A DNA stretch of 64,000 nucleotides from Micromussa lordhowensis (taxonomy: Eukaryota; Cnidaria; Anthozoa; Scleractinia; Lobophylliidae), in assembly GCA_964020085.1 (NCBI GenBank), contig OZ026601.1, forward strand, positions 15,366,530 through 15,430,529, written 5' to 3'. The position numbers and the translations under genes are program-made. A model generated the notes under the pieces. The model saw only the letters and a list, made by a program, of their open reading frames with translations. It was not told the DNA's origin and searched no databases. Positions 1 to 29,168 of this stretch are shown in pieces. The number at the start of each line of letters is the position of its first letter. The first letter of the stretch is position 1.

Positions 1-96
1 TCTAATAATACATAGGCAAAGTACTGTTTATTATTACCTTGTGACACAAAATGTTTGTAACAACCTAATTCATGACTTTGAAATTTCATGACTCAT

Positions 97-300
97 AATT
101 GAATGGCTTGGTGCAAGACAGGCATAAGTGACTATTTCAGGTAATTTTTTTTTTCCTTCAAAAGTGCAAACCAGCCGAAAAAAATACAAGGGAATGTATA
201 CTATTTAATTGAAAAGCACATGCAAAAATTCAGGCACTTTTGAAGGAAAACAATTTTTACCTGAAAAACTCACTTACGCCCGCCACCAAGCCATTCAATT
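97..300. repeat. MITE-like inverted repeat, about 204 bp
   Basis: The first about 70 bases (AATTGAATGGCTTGGTG... through a CCTTCAAAAGTGC segment) are the near reverse complement of the last about 70 (GCACTTTTGAAGG... to CCACCAAGCCATTCAATT). The spacer is short and there is no coding capacity. This fits a non-autonomous DNA transposon in an upstream intron or the 5' flank of CUL1. The superfamily was not determined. Confidence 0.75.
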
Positions 301-956
301 TTTGCAAAATTGCAGAATAAGTATGGATTTCCTTCATGAGCCACTTTCTTTTTGTGTGACATCAGGATCCTAAAAATGTGTTGTCACAAACATTTTGTTT
401 GATACATAACTTAGACTTTGAATAAGTCATAGTTGGTAATTCAAAGTTGAGCTAACCGTGTATTATTACTTGGCATGCACTTTACATTTAGCTGTTACAA
501 TAGTGGAACTATTTATGAAGTTATCACTTTCACCGTTTGTATAATACAAAATATTCCACAAAGGAAAGTGACATTCTTTATTTGAAAAGCCTTTTCAATA
601 AGCAGCAACTTTGTTTGCTTTGTAGGCACTTAAATGTACATTGTGTCTCACTTATTTCCAATCTCTGTTGTTTTGTTGTTAGAGAATTGGTTCATGCTTT
701 TAGCTGTGCCTGTATCATGTAATCAGGATGTTTGTGTGTTTGGAGAGTGCTCAATAATCTAATCTGTGGGTTACACCTGAAGCAACTCTTATACTACTCT
801 CATTCTCTCCCAACTCTGGGGGTTATCCATATCTCTACAATACATGTAGATGCACAACTTGTTTCCAATGTCTCTCTCCTTTTGATAGATGCACACTAAA
901 CATAAACAAATTCTCAATTACATGTAGTACAGGTCAATAAAAGGGACATTATACTA

Positions 957-1571
957 GTTAACCCATTGACTCCTGTGCCGGCTGCAACCGGCCATGAAGA
1001 GCGTTGGCCTTTATTCCACTTCTGACATCGTCACCTTCGACCAAAATTGGCATCATTTATACTCAAGTTCTGCAGGCGGAGAATATCTTTCCAGTGATAC
1101 CCAGATCAGAGTGATCGGCTCAATGGAGCCTGAGATATGTACAAAAATACTAAAGAAATTTGAGTGAAAACCTCGCAGCAAAATTTCTTGCGACTACACT
1201 TGTTTACTCCATGGTAAAAATTGCCCGTCTCAATGATGCTTTCTCGGAAATTTTTGAACTGGAGGCAAGCTCAGTAGATGATCAATCACTGCTGCAAAAA
1301 GATAAGTAAAGGAGAAAAAAGAAAGGCGCAAAAATGTAAAAAAAAAAAAAACTGAAAAGACGTTGGTTACTTACTCGAAATTTTGATTTCTCTGCTCATG
1401 CCCAAGCAAAAATGTCGTAAAACATTCTGCCAGTGGAAAAAAGCCATCCTGTCATGATGAAACTGGCTTTTTGAGTAGATTGGAGCTGATTTGGCACAAA
1501 TCCAGGCTGAAAATCTCCAAAATGTCCAAAAATGCATTTTTGACAAAAAGCTCCAGGAGTCAAGAGGTTAA
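957..1571. repeat. Interspersed repeat with short inverted ends
   Basis: Starts GTTAACCCATTGACTCCTG and ends with the near complement CAGGAGTCAAGAGGTTAAA (about 16 of 19 pair). The interior has no long ORF. It looks like an old non-autonomous element; boundaries are approximate. Confidence 0.5.
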
Positions 1572-1770
1572 AATGTATACATGTACATGTATGATTCAGT
1601 TCATTTAGAGATTTGAGGTGATACAATGTTGTATAATAAGTACATTGTCTGGTATGAGGGTTAGGGTCACCTCACCCCTGCATACGTTTTTGGGAATTAA
1701 ACTGCAAGACCACTATCACTGGAAATGTATGTACCACCAGTGACGGTGAAATTCCAATGTTGTCAATCAG

Positions 1771-2233
1771 TGGGCAATTCCAGAAAATATCCATACCTAT
1801 ACCACAGACAGTCTGAATTTGAGCTATTTTGCTTTGTAAACGTCAAAACAACACAAGAAAACAAAGAGGAGTAAATTACCGTAAGTGATGTTCATTTTTG
1901 TAGCCAAATTCAGACTTAAAAAGGAGTTTGCATAGCCTGGCCACTAGCGGTAGGTTTTTCTTGGTGTGAAGAGTAAAGCTTGTCGCCTGGTGCCGCTAGA
2001 TCACAGCCTTGAGGAGGCATAAATTCATGTTTGTTTGTTCATAAGGCATTGCTATGTCGAAAATGTACTTCCAAAAAAACCCGGAAATTCTGAAAGGGAG
2101 TGGGGTTCACGATTATGGAATTCTGAGGGCATGGGGGGAAACGCATTTTGAAATTTCCAAAGGCAAGGGGGGGGGGGGGTCAAAACATGGAAGCCGTCCG
2201 TGGTTGAGTATGGATATTTTCTGGAATTGCCCA
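1771..2233. repeat. Non-autonomous element, TIR TGGGCAATTCCAG...
   Basis: About 26-bp terminal inverted repeats (TGGGCAATTCCAGAAAATAT at the left, its complement at the right) bound a 463-bp body. The body has GGAATTCTGA-type subrepeats and a long G run near 2168-2179. The same termini and internal motif occur in the DNMT3 intron at 55336-56632, so this is a multi-copy family. It ends 52 bp before the first visible CUL1 exon. Confidence 0.75.
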
Positions 2234-2285
2234 ATTACACATCACAGAAAATAGCTCAGCCTGTATGATAACCTTTGTTTCACAG

Positions 2286-18326
<16,041 letters not shown>

Positions 18327-18844
18327 GAACAACAGGAAGCCGACAACACTGCTGCGGGACGGGACGGGTCGGGGTTTCAAGTCATTAGCTGCCTCGTGTA
18401 TCAGTCTGCTCTGCAGAACAAATCACGCAAAATTATTATTTTCCCCTTTTTACAATACAAACTTCACACTCGAAAGCGCCGGCAGAACAGAGCTCATAGT
18501 AACAACAGGATTATTGCAAAGTGAAGTTTAATTAGTTGATTAAAAAAAAAAGAAACTGGTGAATTGTATTGATTCATGTGCCCCGTGGTATGGTGACCTG
18601 GTGCAGTGCTGGGATGTCGATTCTTTATCGCTTTTGACAAGTTCAGTTTACACTTGAAGTACACCTTAATTCTTTATTGCGGTGCCTACTTGTAATATTT
18701 ATGTATTTTGCTAGTTTTTACAAACGAGAGAAACATTCTCGTAAAATTGTTAATTTCTAGGATTCTTGAAGAAGTAAATGTTGACCAAATGTATCAGGTG
18801 CTTTGATTGGTCGCTTGTTCTGTTGGTATAGGGCTGCTTATTTT

Positions 18845-18850
18845 AATAAA
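18845..18850 (+). terminator. Candidate CUL1 polyadenylation signal AATAAA
   Basis: First canonical AATAAA downstream of the CUL1 stop, about 520 bp away. A weaker ATTAAA occurs at 18539-18544. No transcript evidence is available. Confidence 0.3.
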
Positions 18851-21800
18851 TTGTAAGCCACTCGATATCAAGCAAAAGTACGAGTGTTGAACCATATTAA
18901 AGGGGGCCCAGGACGGTCTTAGGAACGTTGAAAATTAGCAATTGATTTGTAGCCGCAAAGAGTGTATTCATAGACAGTCAGTTTAGCAAATTAAAGAACT
19001 TGACAACTTTATTTAAACCATATCTTCATGTTACTGTCAAAGTGTATGCGGCTCGTTTTTTGACTGCGTCTATGGCGTGAAAACGGTTCACAATAGTAGT
19101 CTAAGCCTTTACATACGCGATCACATCTTGAATTATCAAGTGGTTTACCAAACATGGTTTGGTTAAAAACTGGAGCGCTACTGCAATGAATTCTTCAGTT
19201 GAAAAGTCCAAGCGTTTCGGGACTGCCATCGCTTCGTTTGTGGCAAGATACTACCTTAATTTACGCCCGATGACACTAAATTGACACATCATGCAAAGCA
19301 AAAAACCCAGTAGAAAAGAAAACGTGGCAGAAAACCCAGTAGAAAAGACTGATTTGCAAGACAAAGTATCGTCACAAAGCCCAAAGCTCGTGACAAACGT
19401 GGCCGTTCAACTGGTCTGTCGGCTGATTGGATCAGTAGAGGAGTGCAGACACGACGCTTACTCGCTCGTACTTTGCTTTGAAGCTGATGCTAGAGTAGTT
19501 CCTTTGTATAGTATGTATAGCGAAAACTAGGGTGAGAGTTGGACCTTTTTCACTGGCCAATATCCATGTATCACGCTTGGTGGATAATCTTGATATGTTG
19601 CCCATAAGAATGTTATAACAATATTAACCCAGGGGTGTACTCGAGGCAAAAGTGGTATAGAAGCATCAAATATTTTCAGCATTGTAAGTACCACACGGAG
19701 TAAACAAGTGGCCCTAAAACAGGAGGACCAGGTTAAATGACTGCTGTTTGGAAATCGAAGTATGCATTGGGTTGCTAAGGAGAAATCATCATGGCTGCTT
19801 TTGAATTGATCCGAAAAAAATTCGAACTACACAGACTTAGCTACTAATTTTATGGGAAGATATTAAACGTTTTTAAACGCACCTAGGACCATTTACGTTG
19901 TCCCTTGGAAAGGAGAATCGTTTTGTGGATTGAGTCAAGGGTAATAGACTTTTTAATTCAAGCTTGAGGCGGAACAATATACCATGTGCATTCGGTCATT
20001 TTGCACAACAATGATATTGTCATTTCGTTCGTTAGTTTTCCATTCATTCTACTGTTTGGTCTTAAACGTTGCTTCTGTGACATTGAAAAAAACTTCCGCT
20101 TGCAGTCAGGGTTGCAGCTTGCAAACTGAACGCCGTCCTAACAACGACTTAATTGGTACATCGGATAGAAATGTTTCCTGGTATCGTCATGCCTTCAAAG
20201 AAGGTAGCGACTTCTCATCGTTCGTCTCCGATCGGGATAGAGGACAGTGGACTGAGTGGTGTGTGTTATAATTCTTTCAGTTGAACGACTTCTGTGTTAT
20301 GGCTGTTTCGGGTTGAGACACTTCCGTTCAATGCCCCCTTGCCGCCTTTTTGTATTGATTAATAAGTACTGACAAACCCAGGGGTATTAGTCTAAACACC
20401 TCGTCTAATAAATGGCACCTGGTAGATTCGACCAGGATCAGTATTGTATCAGCGAAGCGTTAAGACCCAGTTTTACCTAGATTTACCTTCGGAATAAAGT
20501 GAATATTAACCCACCTGCTGAAAAAATATGTAAATCTGATCATGTCTGGAATTAAAATGACTCCTATGCTACTGAATGTAAACCCGTTCGGACGAAATGC
20601 CAGCAAGCATTTCGCCATATGCAGTGGTCGTTACATCAGTGGTCGTTACGTATGTTGCGGTTTAAACTTATTATTGGTTGGAAATTTTTATAAATAAGTT
20701 TCATTTTGTTGTTTATTTTTGCTTCCTTTAGCTTACGGTAATGGAAATGAAACGTTAAAATATAGAAAAACCAGACTGCTCTAGACAATTTCAATCCCAA
20801 ACTAAACACAATATCAGGACGTGTAAAAGATTGTTAGGAAATTCCCGGCTCCGGCACTAAGATGGTTCGCTATATCAGCCTCTGTTATATCGGTCGTAAT
20901 ATGTACGAGTTGTAAGCTGTTCAGTTCCTTCTAACCTCGATAGGAATATCACGTGGAGGTTTGGTAGTAGGTTTTAAGCTTTCTCTGGCATAGCCAACTG
21001 TATCTCTGTATTAACATCTCGTTAAGTAGATTTCAACTAAACTTAGGGATTATTTTGAGGTTTTCGCAATTTCAAGGTAAAATGTCAAAGTTTAAAATGG
21101 CTTCAAACTGCGTGACAAAACCTCGCTAGTTTATCGAATACAGTCTAGTTAGTTGCATTTGTGTTTGACCGCAAACATTCATATTCCTGAGTAGTGCTAT
21201 TGCGTCTGACGCAAATTATGACATCACAAGTTGGTCCGATTTCTAAAGTCAGCCGGCTTCTGCCCGTTAAACAGGAATTCAGATAAGGCGTTAGGGACAG
21301 CCATATGGAGTAAACAAGATTTATTCTGTGGGTTCGGTTTTGTTCTATGCCATAACGTGACAGCCAGTTTAACTTGTAAGGAACCACTTCCGGCATACAA
21401 GGACTTGTAAATCTTTCTACTAATGCGTCATGATTGATGCTAAGTATTATAACATGTGATTAGCATCTCCAATCAACACACAGCTAATATAGACCTTTGA
21501 TAACACGATGAACTAACAAATATTGGAAATTAGTAAAAGGCACCGATTTTAGAAAAGAAATGCAGACGCGCTTTTGTCTTCAATAGACTTTTTAGATGTA
21601 AAGAAGAAGAGAAAGCGGACAGGACTATCTTGTTTTTATGACAAGCATCGACGTGGAACAAAAAAGCGATGGCCGCTGCACACTTATTCTGGCTGGACTA
21701 TCCAGAAAAAAATTGGTAGTAGAAGGAAATGGTGTCAAATCACCAGCCACGATAGGGGCGGCCTGTTTCCAGCAGGTTTACCAAGCTTTATGTTCCTTCT

Positions 21801-22657
21801 CTTCAGCTACGGACCTTTGGATGACTGAGTTGCAAGCATTTTTGATCACAGAAGAACAACTGAAAAAAGTAAAAACAAGTAACCGAGTTAATTCATGCTG
21901 CGCTACAGGTTTCGCGGGGATTTGGTACACAACACGAGCATTACACGCAGAGTTCATTTGTAAAGTATCTTCCCCAACAAAGAAAGCTGTGCCACTTGCA
22001 CAGAGCTTTAAAATACGAAAACCTGGACTCTAGAATCTTCGGCTTTGTCTTTTATATTTACTCTCTATAGAATTCTTTTGATCTTTTAAATGCTCAGGAA
22101 CTAAGCCATCAAAAGAACGTGAAAATCGAAACACGTTTGTACACATTTATTAAGATGATGTTTATTCACTATTGTTTGTTAATAGCATGCGCGCAATAAA
22201 ATTGTAAAAGAGCTCCGGAAACGAGTACTGGAAGATGCTTACCTTGACTCACACTTAATTTACATACGGCCAATCGGAGCGTGTCTGTACGTTAAACAAA
22301 CCTTCACTACTGTTTTCACGTTGATTTTAATCTTTGTCTCAAAGAGAACTTTCAGCGTGTGTTTTGCCTTGTTTTATGTCCTTAATAATATACAATTCAT
22401 TGTGTTTGGTCTTCGGCTCAGTTCATTTTGAGCGTTATTTGTGTTCATTCGCGGGAGCGCGCTATTATGGATTTAAGCTTTACGATTGGTCAGCCATGCA
22501 CAACTCATGTCAAGTGGCGGCGCCAGATCTCGTGTTATTGACATTCGCCTCCCAGTAGTTCAACAGCCAACCACTGCACACGGAAAGTTCAGTTTCCTAA
22601 CCTTACACTTCCTCGCAGAGTCGTTTCTCACCGCAAAAAATTTCCAGACACGTTACA
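18851..22657. other. Intergenic region CUL1 to SOSTDC1-like gene
   Basis: No recognised gene or clear transposon. Short chance-length frames occur; the longest is 131 codons at 21638-22033 (+) and matches no family I know. A GATTGG (inverted CCAAT) box at 22483-22488 lies about 170 bp upstream of the next start codon. The proximal promoter of the secreted-factor gene is expected in the last few hundred bases. Confidence 0.55.
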
Positions 22658-23376
22658 ATGTTATTAAGAACGTGGTGGCAGCGGAATTTTCTCTTGCTGG
22701 CTTTTGTTTGCATGTGTTGGAATGGAAGTGCTGCCCGCCAAAAGAAGCAAGAGAACGAGGATAACGAACCGTCCACAGAATCCATCCCGCGTGTTTCAAC
22801 TAACGCGACAACTCCGGCTCCAACGCCACCGGAAGATACAGGCTTGGAATTGGAACAGCCGCGTAAGACGTCAGGTAATTTCAGCACAAACGATACTCTC
22901 CATTACTGAATGTGTTACTCGCATGTGTTCAACGCGCTCTTTACCCATTGATCTTTCCAAAAAACTTTCATTCACTCGTGTTATGACGCGTGTCTTGTGC
23001 CATGGGTTAACTGCAAGATAAGTCACATGTTGATCATTTTGTGTATTGTTTCTTCGTAGGCATTCTCAATCTCGGATGCGAAGGAATCCGGATTCGAAGA
23101 TATGTATCGAATGGCCGTTGCACTAGCAGAAGACCAATCCGCGACATGATCTGTGATGGACAGTGCTTGCCAATGGATGAACTACCCTGGTTTCCGGAAT
23201 TTTCCAAAATTATCAGTCGTCATAAGAGAGAGTGGCGCTGTGTAGCGGACGATGTCAGAAATAAGAAGGTGACCGTTATGTGCAACGACGGAACCAAGGA
23301 CAAGTACCGAGTGCGAGTTGTTCGCTCTTGCAAGTGTAAGAGATACACACACAAACAGAACCAAACGGACCCTTGA
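22658..23376 (+). CDS. Sclerostin/SOSTDC1-type secreted cystine-knot protein
   Basis: Two exons, 22658-22874 and 23060-23376 (stop TGA), joined in phase 1, encode 177 residues. Residues 1-26 form a signal peptide with a hydrophobic core (FLLLAFVCMCW). Residues 27-78 are a polar, Pro/Thr-rich linker with a glycosylation sequon (N49). Residues 79-165 form a C-terminal cystine knot with eight cysteines (79, 93, 104, 108, 133, 147, 163, 165). The knot motifs CDGQC, EWRCV, CNDGT and SCKCKRYT, and the RYVSNGRC segment, match vertebrate SOST and SOSTDC1 rather than gremlin or CCN knots. Family members are secreted and bind BMPs and LRP5/6, antagonising BMP and Wnt signalling. The loop between C108 and C133 is a little shorter than in vertebrates and lacks the NWIGG segment that carries the LRP-binding NXI motif of sclerostin. 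Wnt antagonism is therefore less certain than BMP binding. The start is the first ATG and is followed directly by the signal peptide. Confidence 0.92.
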
Positions 23377-23397
23377 CGGGCGCGCTCTGTTCATAAC

Positions 23398-23403
23398 AAT
23401 AAA
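23398..23403 (+). terminator. Possible early polyadenylation signal AATAAA
   Basis: AATAAA only 21 bp after the stop codon of the cystine-knot gene. It could give a very short 3'UTR, but the second signal at 24183-24188 is an equally good candidate. Confidence 0.25.
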
Positions 23404-24182
23404 GAACAAAATCTACAATGGTGAACAAATGTCAAAAGACATCCCCGCGCAGATGGAGATACAAACATTCCTTCACTGTACCGCTCACGATTGTAACATA
23501 CCTTTGTACAAAGTATCAGTGAGTTTGTAAATTAAATTAACTTGGCCCGGTGCCTCGGAACAGCAGTTGAACGAGAAGGCCTTTCTGTTGCGTAGCGTCC
23601 GCATTTTGTATAGATTTCTTGCCCGTCATGATTTGTCTCCAGTTGACAATATGACAATTTTAGTAGGATGATAGATTTTAACTCATCCACACAGTGTTGG
23701 AAGCGAATCGCGTAACACACGTGTTTACCGCATGGCGTTCGACCATACTGGACGGAAAACTACTGGCATTATACACATTAACATCGAGTTGACCGAGGTT
23801 TTATAGTTATATTCGACCAGGAATTGTTCATGTTATTGAAGTTTAATGTTTGTCGTTTCTTCGCTAAAGGCGGTCCGTCGTTATCATACGCCTGTCCTAA
23901 GTTTCATTCTGTGCAAATATGTAATCAGATTTATAAAAGAAAATTTATATACATTTATATTGCAAGAAGTAAGATAGATGGTCGGCGTTGCGTTTAAGCA
24001 TGGCTCTTGAGTACAGGATGATGTAAATAAGTCCTACGTTCCAATAGAATCTAAGAGGAAACAGAAATGGTAGCAGTAAGTTGCGTAATTTTTTTGTCAT
24101 ATATGAGTTGATGACCCTGTAGGAGGGACCGTTTGTACATAGCCCAAAATTCAGTTGGATAGTTCCTAGATTGAAATATATA

Positions 24183-24188
24183 AATAAA
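24183..24188 (+). terminator. Possible distal polyadenylation signal AATAAA
   Basis: AATAAAGTTTATTAG about 800 bp after the cystine-knot stop codon. It would imply a long AT-rich 3'UTR across 23377-24200. Confidence 0.3.
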
Positions 24189-24199
24189 GTTTATTAGAG

Positions 24200-27100
24200 A
24201 ATTACAATGGCTCTTTCATGAATCTCCATGGCTTTTTTATTCACAGCAATAATATCAGCTTATTGTTCAAGGACAATACACGCGTTGGACAAATAAATCA
24301 GCGCACGTTCTCGTTTCATTGGTTGGCCGAAATAATGAGCGACAGCCCCTTAAAGATGAAAACAATGGCTTCTTTTCGCTTGAGCGAATGTTAAGCCAAC
24401 TGAACAACAGCAACTGAGTGAGTTTTATTCTGTTGAACTAAGTCAGCCTTGAGGCAAGATTCGTTAACTTTGATTAGAACTTGTTTTCTCTGAACGCCTC
24501 ACTCCTGATATTGTTTCCAAAGCTTGTTACGCGTTTCCGAGCCAACTAACAAGCGACTACAGTAGTTGACGTCAAAACGTCCTTTTTGATTGGCAAGATA
24601 AATGTTTTGAGCTGACTGAACGCGTGGTAACGACCGCAAAGTACGGCTGAAGTGCGCTGTCCGTGATGGGTTTTATTATTTAGAGAGTTGGACGACACGT
24701 GGCGGGGGCGTAATAACACAACAATGATGAGTACACCTGGTCACAAGAGAACTTTAACAAACTATCAAAAGAATGTTACACGCTCAATACTGTTCAACAC
24801 TGAAAAAACTTGGCACGGTTACAGATTACGCCCTTGTGCATTGTACAACCACGCTTCATCGTGTTGCATGTGGGCTCATCAGTAAACAATGACGATTTAC
24901 CTGCATGTAATTACCGTACTTCAGTCATGTAAAACGTTTCTCTGCCATTTATCATTCGCCCTTCACCCAACGTTATTATTTGTCTTTGCTTATGTTGTCG
25001 CAGTTATTAGTAATATGCTGCCAAGTGTGTCGTTAAGCTATGGGTATTTGATTTCCGGGGCGGTTGAGTTGAGCCACTATCTTATAGAAATTTGTTAAAA
25101 TTTTGCGCTCCTCTTTCATGGGACTCGGTACTTTCATTTTTAGAAATGTTTCTTTTAAGCGACACACCTTCAACTAATAACGAGCAATTGAGATATTATC
25201 TACTCGTTATTATTCTCCGAAGTTTGGGCTGTGAGTTTGAAAACATTATCTGTACAAAAATCTTTTCCAAGTCTTGTGAATGAAGTACCTCATTGTAGCG
25301 ATTTGCTTCGGCTATATGGCGGCTCGGTTTAGGCAGCCGCACGCGAATATCTTATCTAGAAAAATAGAAAGAATGTTTGTAGTCTTGCAGCCCAGTTTGA
25401 CATAATGCGTTTAGAACGGATCACGTTAGTTTTTTCCTGTTACGATGATTTCATTGGCCTAATTTCCGCGTTCTGCAGAATAATACTGAAACAGTTAACA
25501 ACTGTTGGAGAGCTATTGAGATTGTTTGGCTTGGTTCTCTGGTTATTATTTAGTCATTGTGGTTCACTTCACACCCCGCGCTGACCCGGCGGCTATAGAG
25601 ACAGTGCTGTGGTTCAACTTTGATGAAGCTCTTTGTTCTTTGGAATCAGTAACGAGTAGTTCTTGGTCAAGGACTGACGCACAAAAACGCTAAATTCTTA
25701 TCTCATAAAAAACGGAAATGCGCACTTGATTTCTTCTTACAGATGGACCTCCTCTTGTATCTGTACATTATCAAAGAGATAACGCATCTCCTGATAGCAC
25801 TGACTAGCAAATTTTCGGAGATAACATAAAATAAAGATTGTGAAATGCAAATGAAGATTGGAACTCACTAAAGATTATATTGTTGGCTCGTATAGATCCA
25901 GAATGGATCCCTGCATTATGCCAGCAGAATAAGCCGTAATAGACCAAGAAAACAAAATTGTGATAATTTTAAAGCTATCACAATATTTTGCTTGATTGAG
26001 AATTTGTGTTCGATAATAATGATTATGACAACAAACGCTAAATGATGCATTAGTTATGCGTAGTGATCGACGCTGGCACATATGTTGTTTTTTTTTCGTG
26101 TAATCCACGGACGTCTCTTTGCTTGCCGGCACTGGAGAATTAAAAATGTATTAAATTTTAGCTGTAAACATATTTTGTGTTTTCCTCATGACGTTACTCA
26201 CTACCTACTTTTCCCCGCCTCCTTTCGATAGATCCAAGGTTAACGCTTGCTCTAAATATTTATATTAGCCTGGCTTAAAAAAAAGGTTTTATTTCTTACT
26301 CCTTGCTTGCTTTAGTTCGTCAGCTGAGTATGTCTGCAGCATCTCGTTTTCTCTAAGATGAATCCTTAGTGTAGCAAGAGTTACGTGCAACATATACGCT
26401 TCAACGTACAGGCTTGTCACTTGCAATTTCTGTCGCATTGGCAGTAACATTAGCTGTCACAAGAGACCTGTCCACACAACGTCGGAGGAATTTGAAAACG
26501 GAGGTTTCACTCTGAAAACGAATCAAGTGTTTTCTGTCCACACTACGACGGACGGATTTTAAAACGCAACAATCACCGGTCATTTTAGATTTGTGTTTGC
26601 GGAAAACTCGGTCAGGGAAATTACATGATTATTATCGTGACGCCAGACGAAAACGAAAAGCCGGCGTTTTCAAATTGCTCCGGTTTGAAGAGCGTTTTTG
26701 AAAAGCTCCGTTTTTGCAATGGATTAGTTTGGACGGAAAACCTAGCAGTAGAAATAAAGATGCGTTTTCAAATTCTCCGGCTTAGTGTGAACGCTCCCTA
26801 AAATAAAAAAAATCTTCAAGTTTCACTAGAGATAGACTCTGCAGTGGACAGTAACTACCTAATGATACCTACAAAAGCTCTATAGCCAGCCAGAACTAAT
26901 TATACTGATACGAGCAGAAATTATAACTAAAAATAGATTGGTCATAATGATTAAATGTTACTGAACAGTTTTCATTTAACGTTTAATTTTCCTCGGTGTC
27001 CTGACTTTCTTTGTCTGTCAAAAAGCAACATTCCTATATATAATCAGAGTAGAAGACAAAAGATGCAGATATTTTTAGATAATAATAATAATTCAACAGG

Positions 27101-28185
27101 TGATGTGTTTAGCTGTATCACGCGTCTCACCGCAGCAGCTGGTCTAGTCCACGGTTTCTTTAATGAGCCTCAATAAATCCATAATTAACTGAAAAGTAAT
27201 TATAGAGAAAGGTTATTAAAGGAAGGTCAATATATATTCTATTTTTACGCGCGGTGAAACTATGTTCACACGCCCTTTAGATAACAAATGGATTTTTTTG
27301 CGCGAAGGTGACTCTCAAGATCCTTGTGTTTATAATTCCCTCTGTCCATAGATTGATACACATAACCTTGCTGGAAGAATTAAGTTGCTACAACCTATTT
27401 CAATGTAAATTGAGGGATTCTGTTCTCTTACAGTAAACCGAACATTCTAGAACTTGATTACCGAACAAAGCGTACACCTGTAGTAACCGCACAAGTCACA
27501 GAGATCAATGTTTACCAAGTGACGGTTAGTGCAGTTTTTCGTCTAACCACGTGATCACTGACTGTCAGGCAACCGAGAGGTCTAATATCACAAATGTACT
27601 GAAACCTTGTTCACTTTTTTCTACCTGAATTTTGATCAGTTTTTCTTGTTTATAAATTGAGCTTTCTCTCATATTTTCCTTTTGTGGTCGGCTTGGTTGA
27701 CATTCATACATCTTCCGCAAATTGCTAGGGTGTGTGAAAAACGATACATGAAACCAAATGTCCGTTGCATGGTTAGCATGCAAGATTGCATTTGAATTGT
27801 AATCTATTAAACAGGAACAAATCATCAACCTGCTTAAGCCATACAGTGAACAACTTACATGTACACACAACTTTCCCTAAATTGTATGTAAAGCGATTAA
27901 AAACAACACCATGCATTTCTGTCAAGTTCTGATTTAGTACGTACGAGCATAAATCTTGATGCCCCGAGAAATGCTAAATGAAGATCACGAGAGCTCTCGA
28001 GCGACTTACAGTGGTTTTGTAATTTAATGGCTATTGTAAATCGAGGAATGACATCAAATATTTTTTTTGTATGTTTAGCTTGTTCTTGATTTAATTTTAG
28101 TATTTTTTGAGGACCCTTCTGTAAACCACTTCGTGACGCTGGCATCCTCATTAAAGATTACCATGTGCAAAGATAGGTAGGTTAA
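24200..28185. other. Intergenic, one MITE, no gene
   Basis: No exon-like conserved frame was recognised on either strand. Apart from the MITE-like element at 26465-26798, the DNA is unstructured AT-rich sequence. Confidence 0.5.
26465..26798. repeat. hAT-like MITE remnant
   Basis: Left end GACCTGTCCACACAACGTCG followed by GAGGAATTTGAAAACG pairs with the right end CGTTTTCAAATTCTCCGGCT followed by TAGTGTGAACGCTCCC. Repeated GTTTTCAAA/TTTGAAAAC motifs inside resemble hAT-derived MITEs of animals. The superfamily is inferred only from the ends' style. Confidence 0.6.
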
Positions 28186-28497
28186 GTCTGCACACGAGCC
28201 ATGATGGTGATCATGGGCCACACGTGGCCCATTAGGCCAGGGCCAGGGGTTATCTCGGTTTCTGTAGCATGAAGCTACTAGGAGTATTTCTACTCCCCCC
28301 TGGATGAGATGCAAGTCCATCGCAGGGTTAAGTCCAGCATTTAGTTCGTCGGTACCCATTTATACACCTGGGTGGAGAGAGGCACTGTGTGAGGAAGGTG
28401 TCTTGCCCAAGAACACAGCGCAATGTCCCCGATCAGGGCTCGAAGCCAGACCGCTCGATCCCGAGACAAGCGCACTAACCACTACCGCTCCTCCCAC
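28186..28497 (-). repeat. tRNA-derived SINE
   Basis: On the minus strand the element starts near 28497. An A box lies in GTGGTTAGTGCGCTTGTC (28481-28464) and a B box in GGCTTCGAGCCC (28447-28436). The body then includes the segment whose + strand reads CGGTACCCATTTATACACC. This is an internal Pol III promoter with a SINE body; the 3' limit is approximate. Confidence 0.8.
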
Positions 28498-28978
28498 AAA
28501 TGCGCAAAGGACAACCACCTTATCAGAACGGGAGACAGAACAAGCCAATATTTACAGCCCCAGAAAAGGCGCGTAAGCTAGGTTTTGCAAACAGGAAACA
28601 CGACATTATCTTCAACAGTATATCAGACCTCGCCCAAACAAGTTTGAATTCCATGCCATGCAGGATCATTTACCGGGCAGCAATCCTCGTCGAGTTAGTT
28701 TAATCCCAAAATATAAAAGTCTACAGTCTTTTACAATTGCTTTGGAGATGAAGATGGGATGATAGTCGATTGTAGGGTTCTCCTCCTACTCTCACACCCG
28801 TTCAGCTTTCACTTTGCTGTACGTACTCACCTGCTGGCCCCTCAATTAGATTACGAGCTTGGGATTCCTATCACGTGAGCGAAAAATCTAATTGTTTTAG
28901 TATAAATCTACTAGTCGTTCAAAACTTTATCTAAATCCTCTTCAAGAAGCGGCCGCCATTTTGTTAACAAGGGTACAC

Positions 28979-29028
28979 TGCTACGCCACTCGCTATCTAT
29001 CACAGAATAGATAGTGAGTAGCGTAGCC
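28979..29028. repeat. Short perfect-type hairpin
   Basis: CTACGCCACTCGCTATCTAT and ATAGATAGTGAGTAGCGTAG face each other across a few bases, with one or two mismatches. Probably the core of another MITE. Confidence 0.6.
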
Positions 29029-29168
29029 AATCAGAGAACAGTATTCGTGTTAGAACGCTAGCAGATTTATACTTATCACTTAAAACCAGATCAGATTTTG
29101 ACTGACGATATATCGTCGTGTATCTTCTAGAGAAAGGTAACAGCAGTTAGACTCGGCAAGCAAAGTGA

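Larger units (their letters stand above)
1..2285. other. CUL1 upstream intron/5' region without recognised exon
   Basis: No frame here matches the CUL1 N-terminus and no other gene is recognisable. The content is AT-rich DNA plus the three repeats at 97-300, 957-1571 and 1771-2233. The first visible CUL1 exon begins in phase 1, so an upstream coding exon is required. Confidence 0.7.

Noticed and set aside
19984..20271. 95-codon frame between CUL1 and the cystine-knot gene
   Set aside because: No family match, no convincing splice or promoter context, and a length possible by chance.
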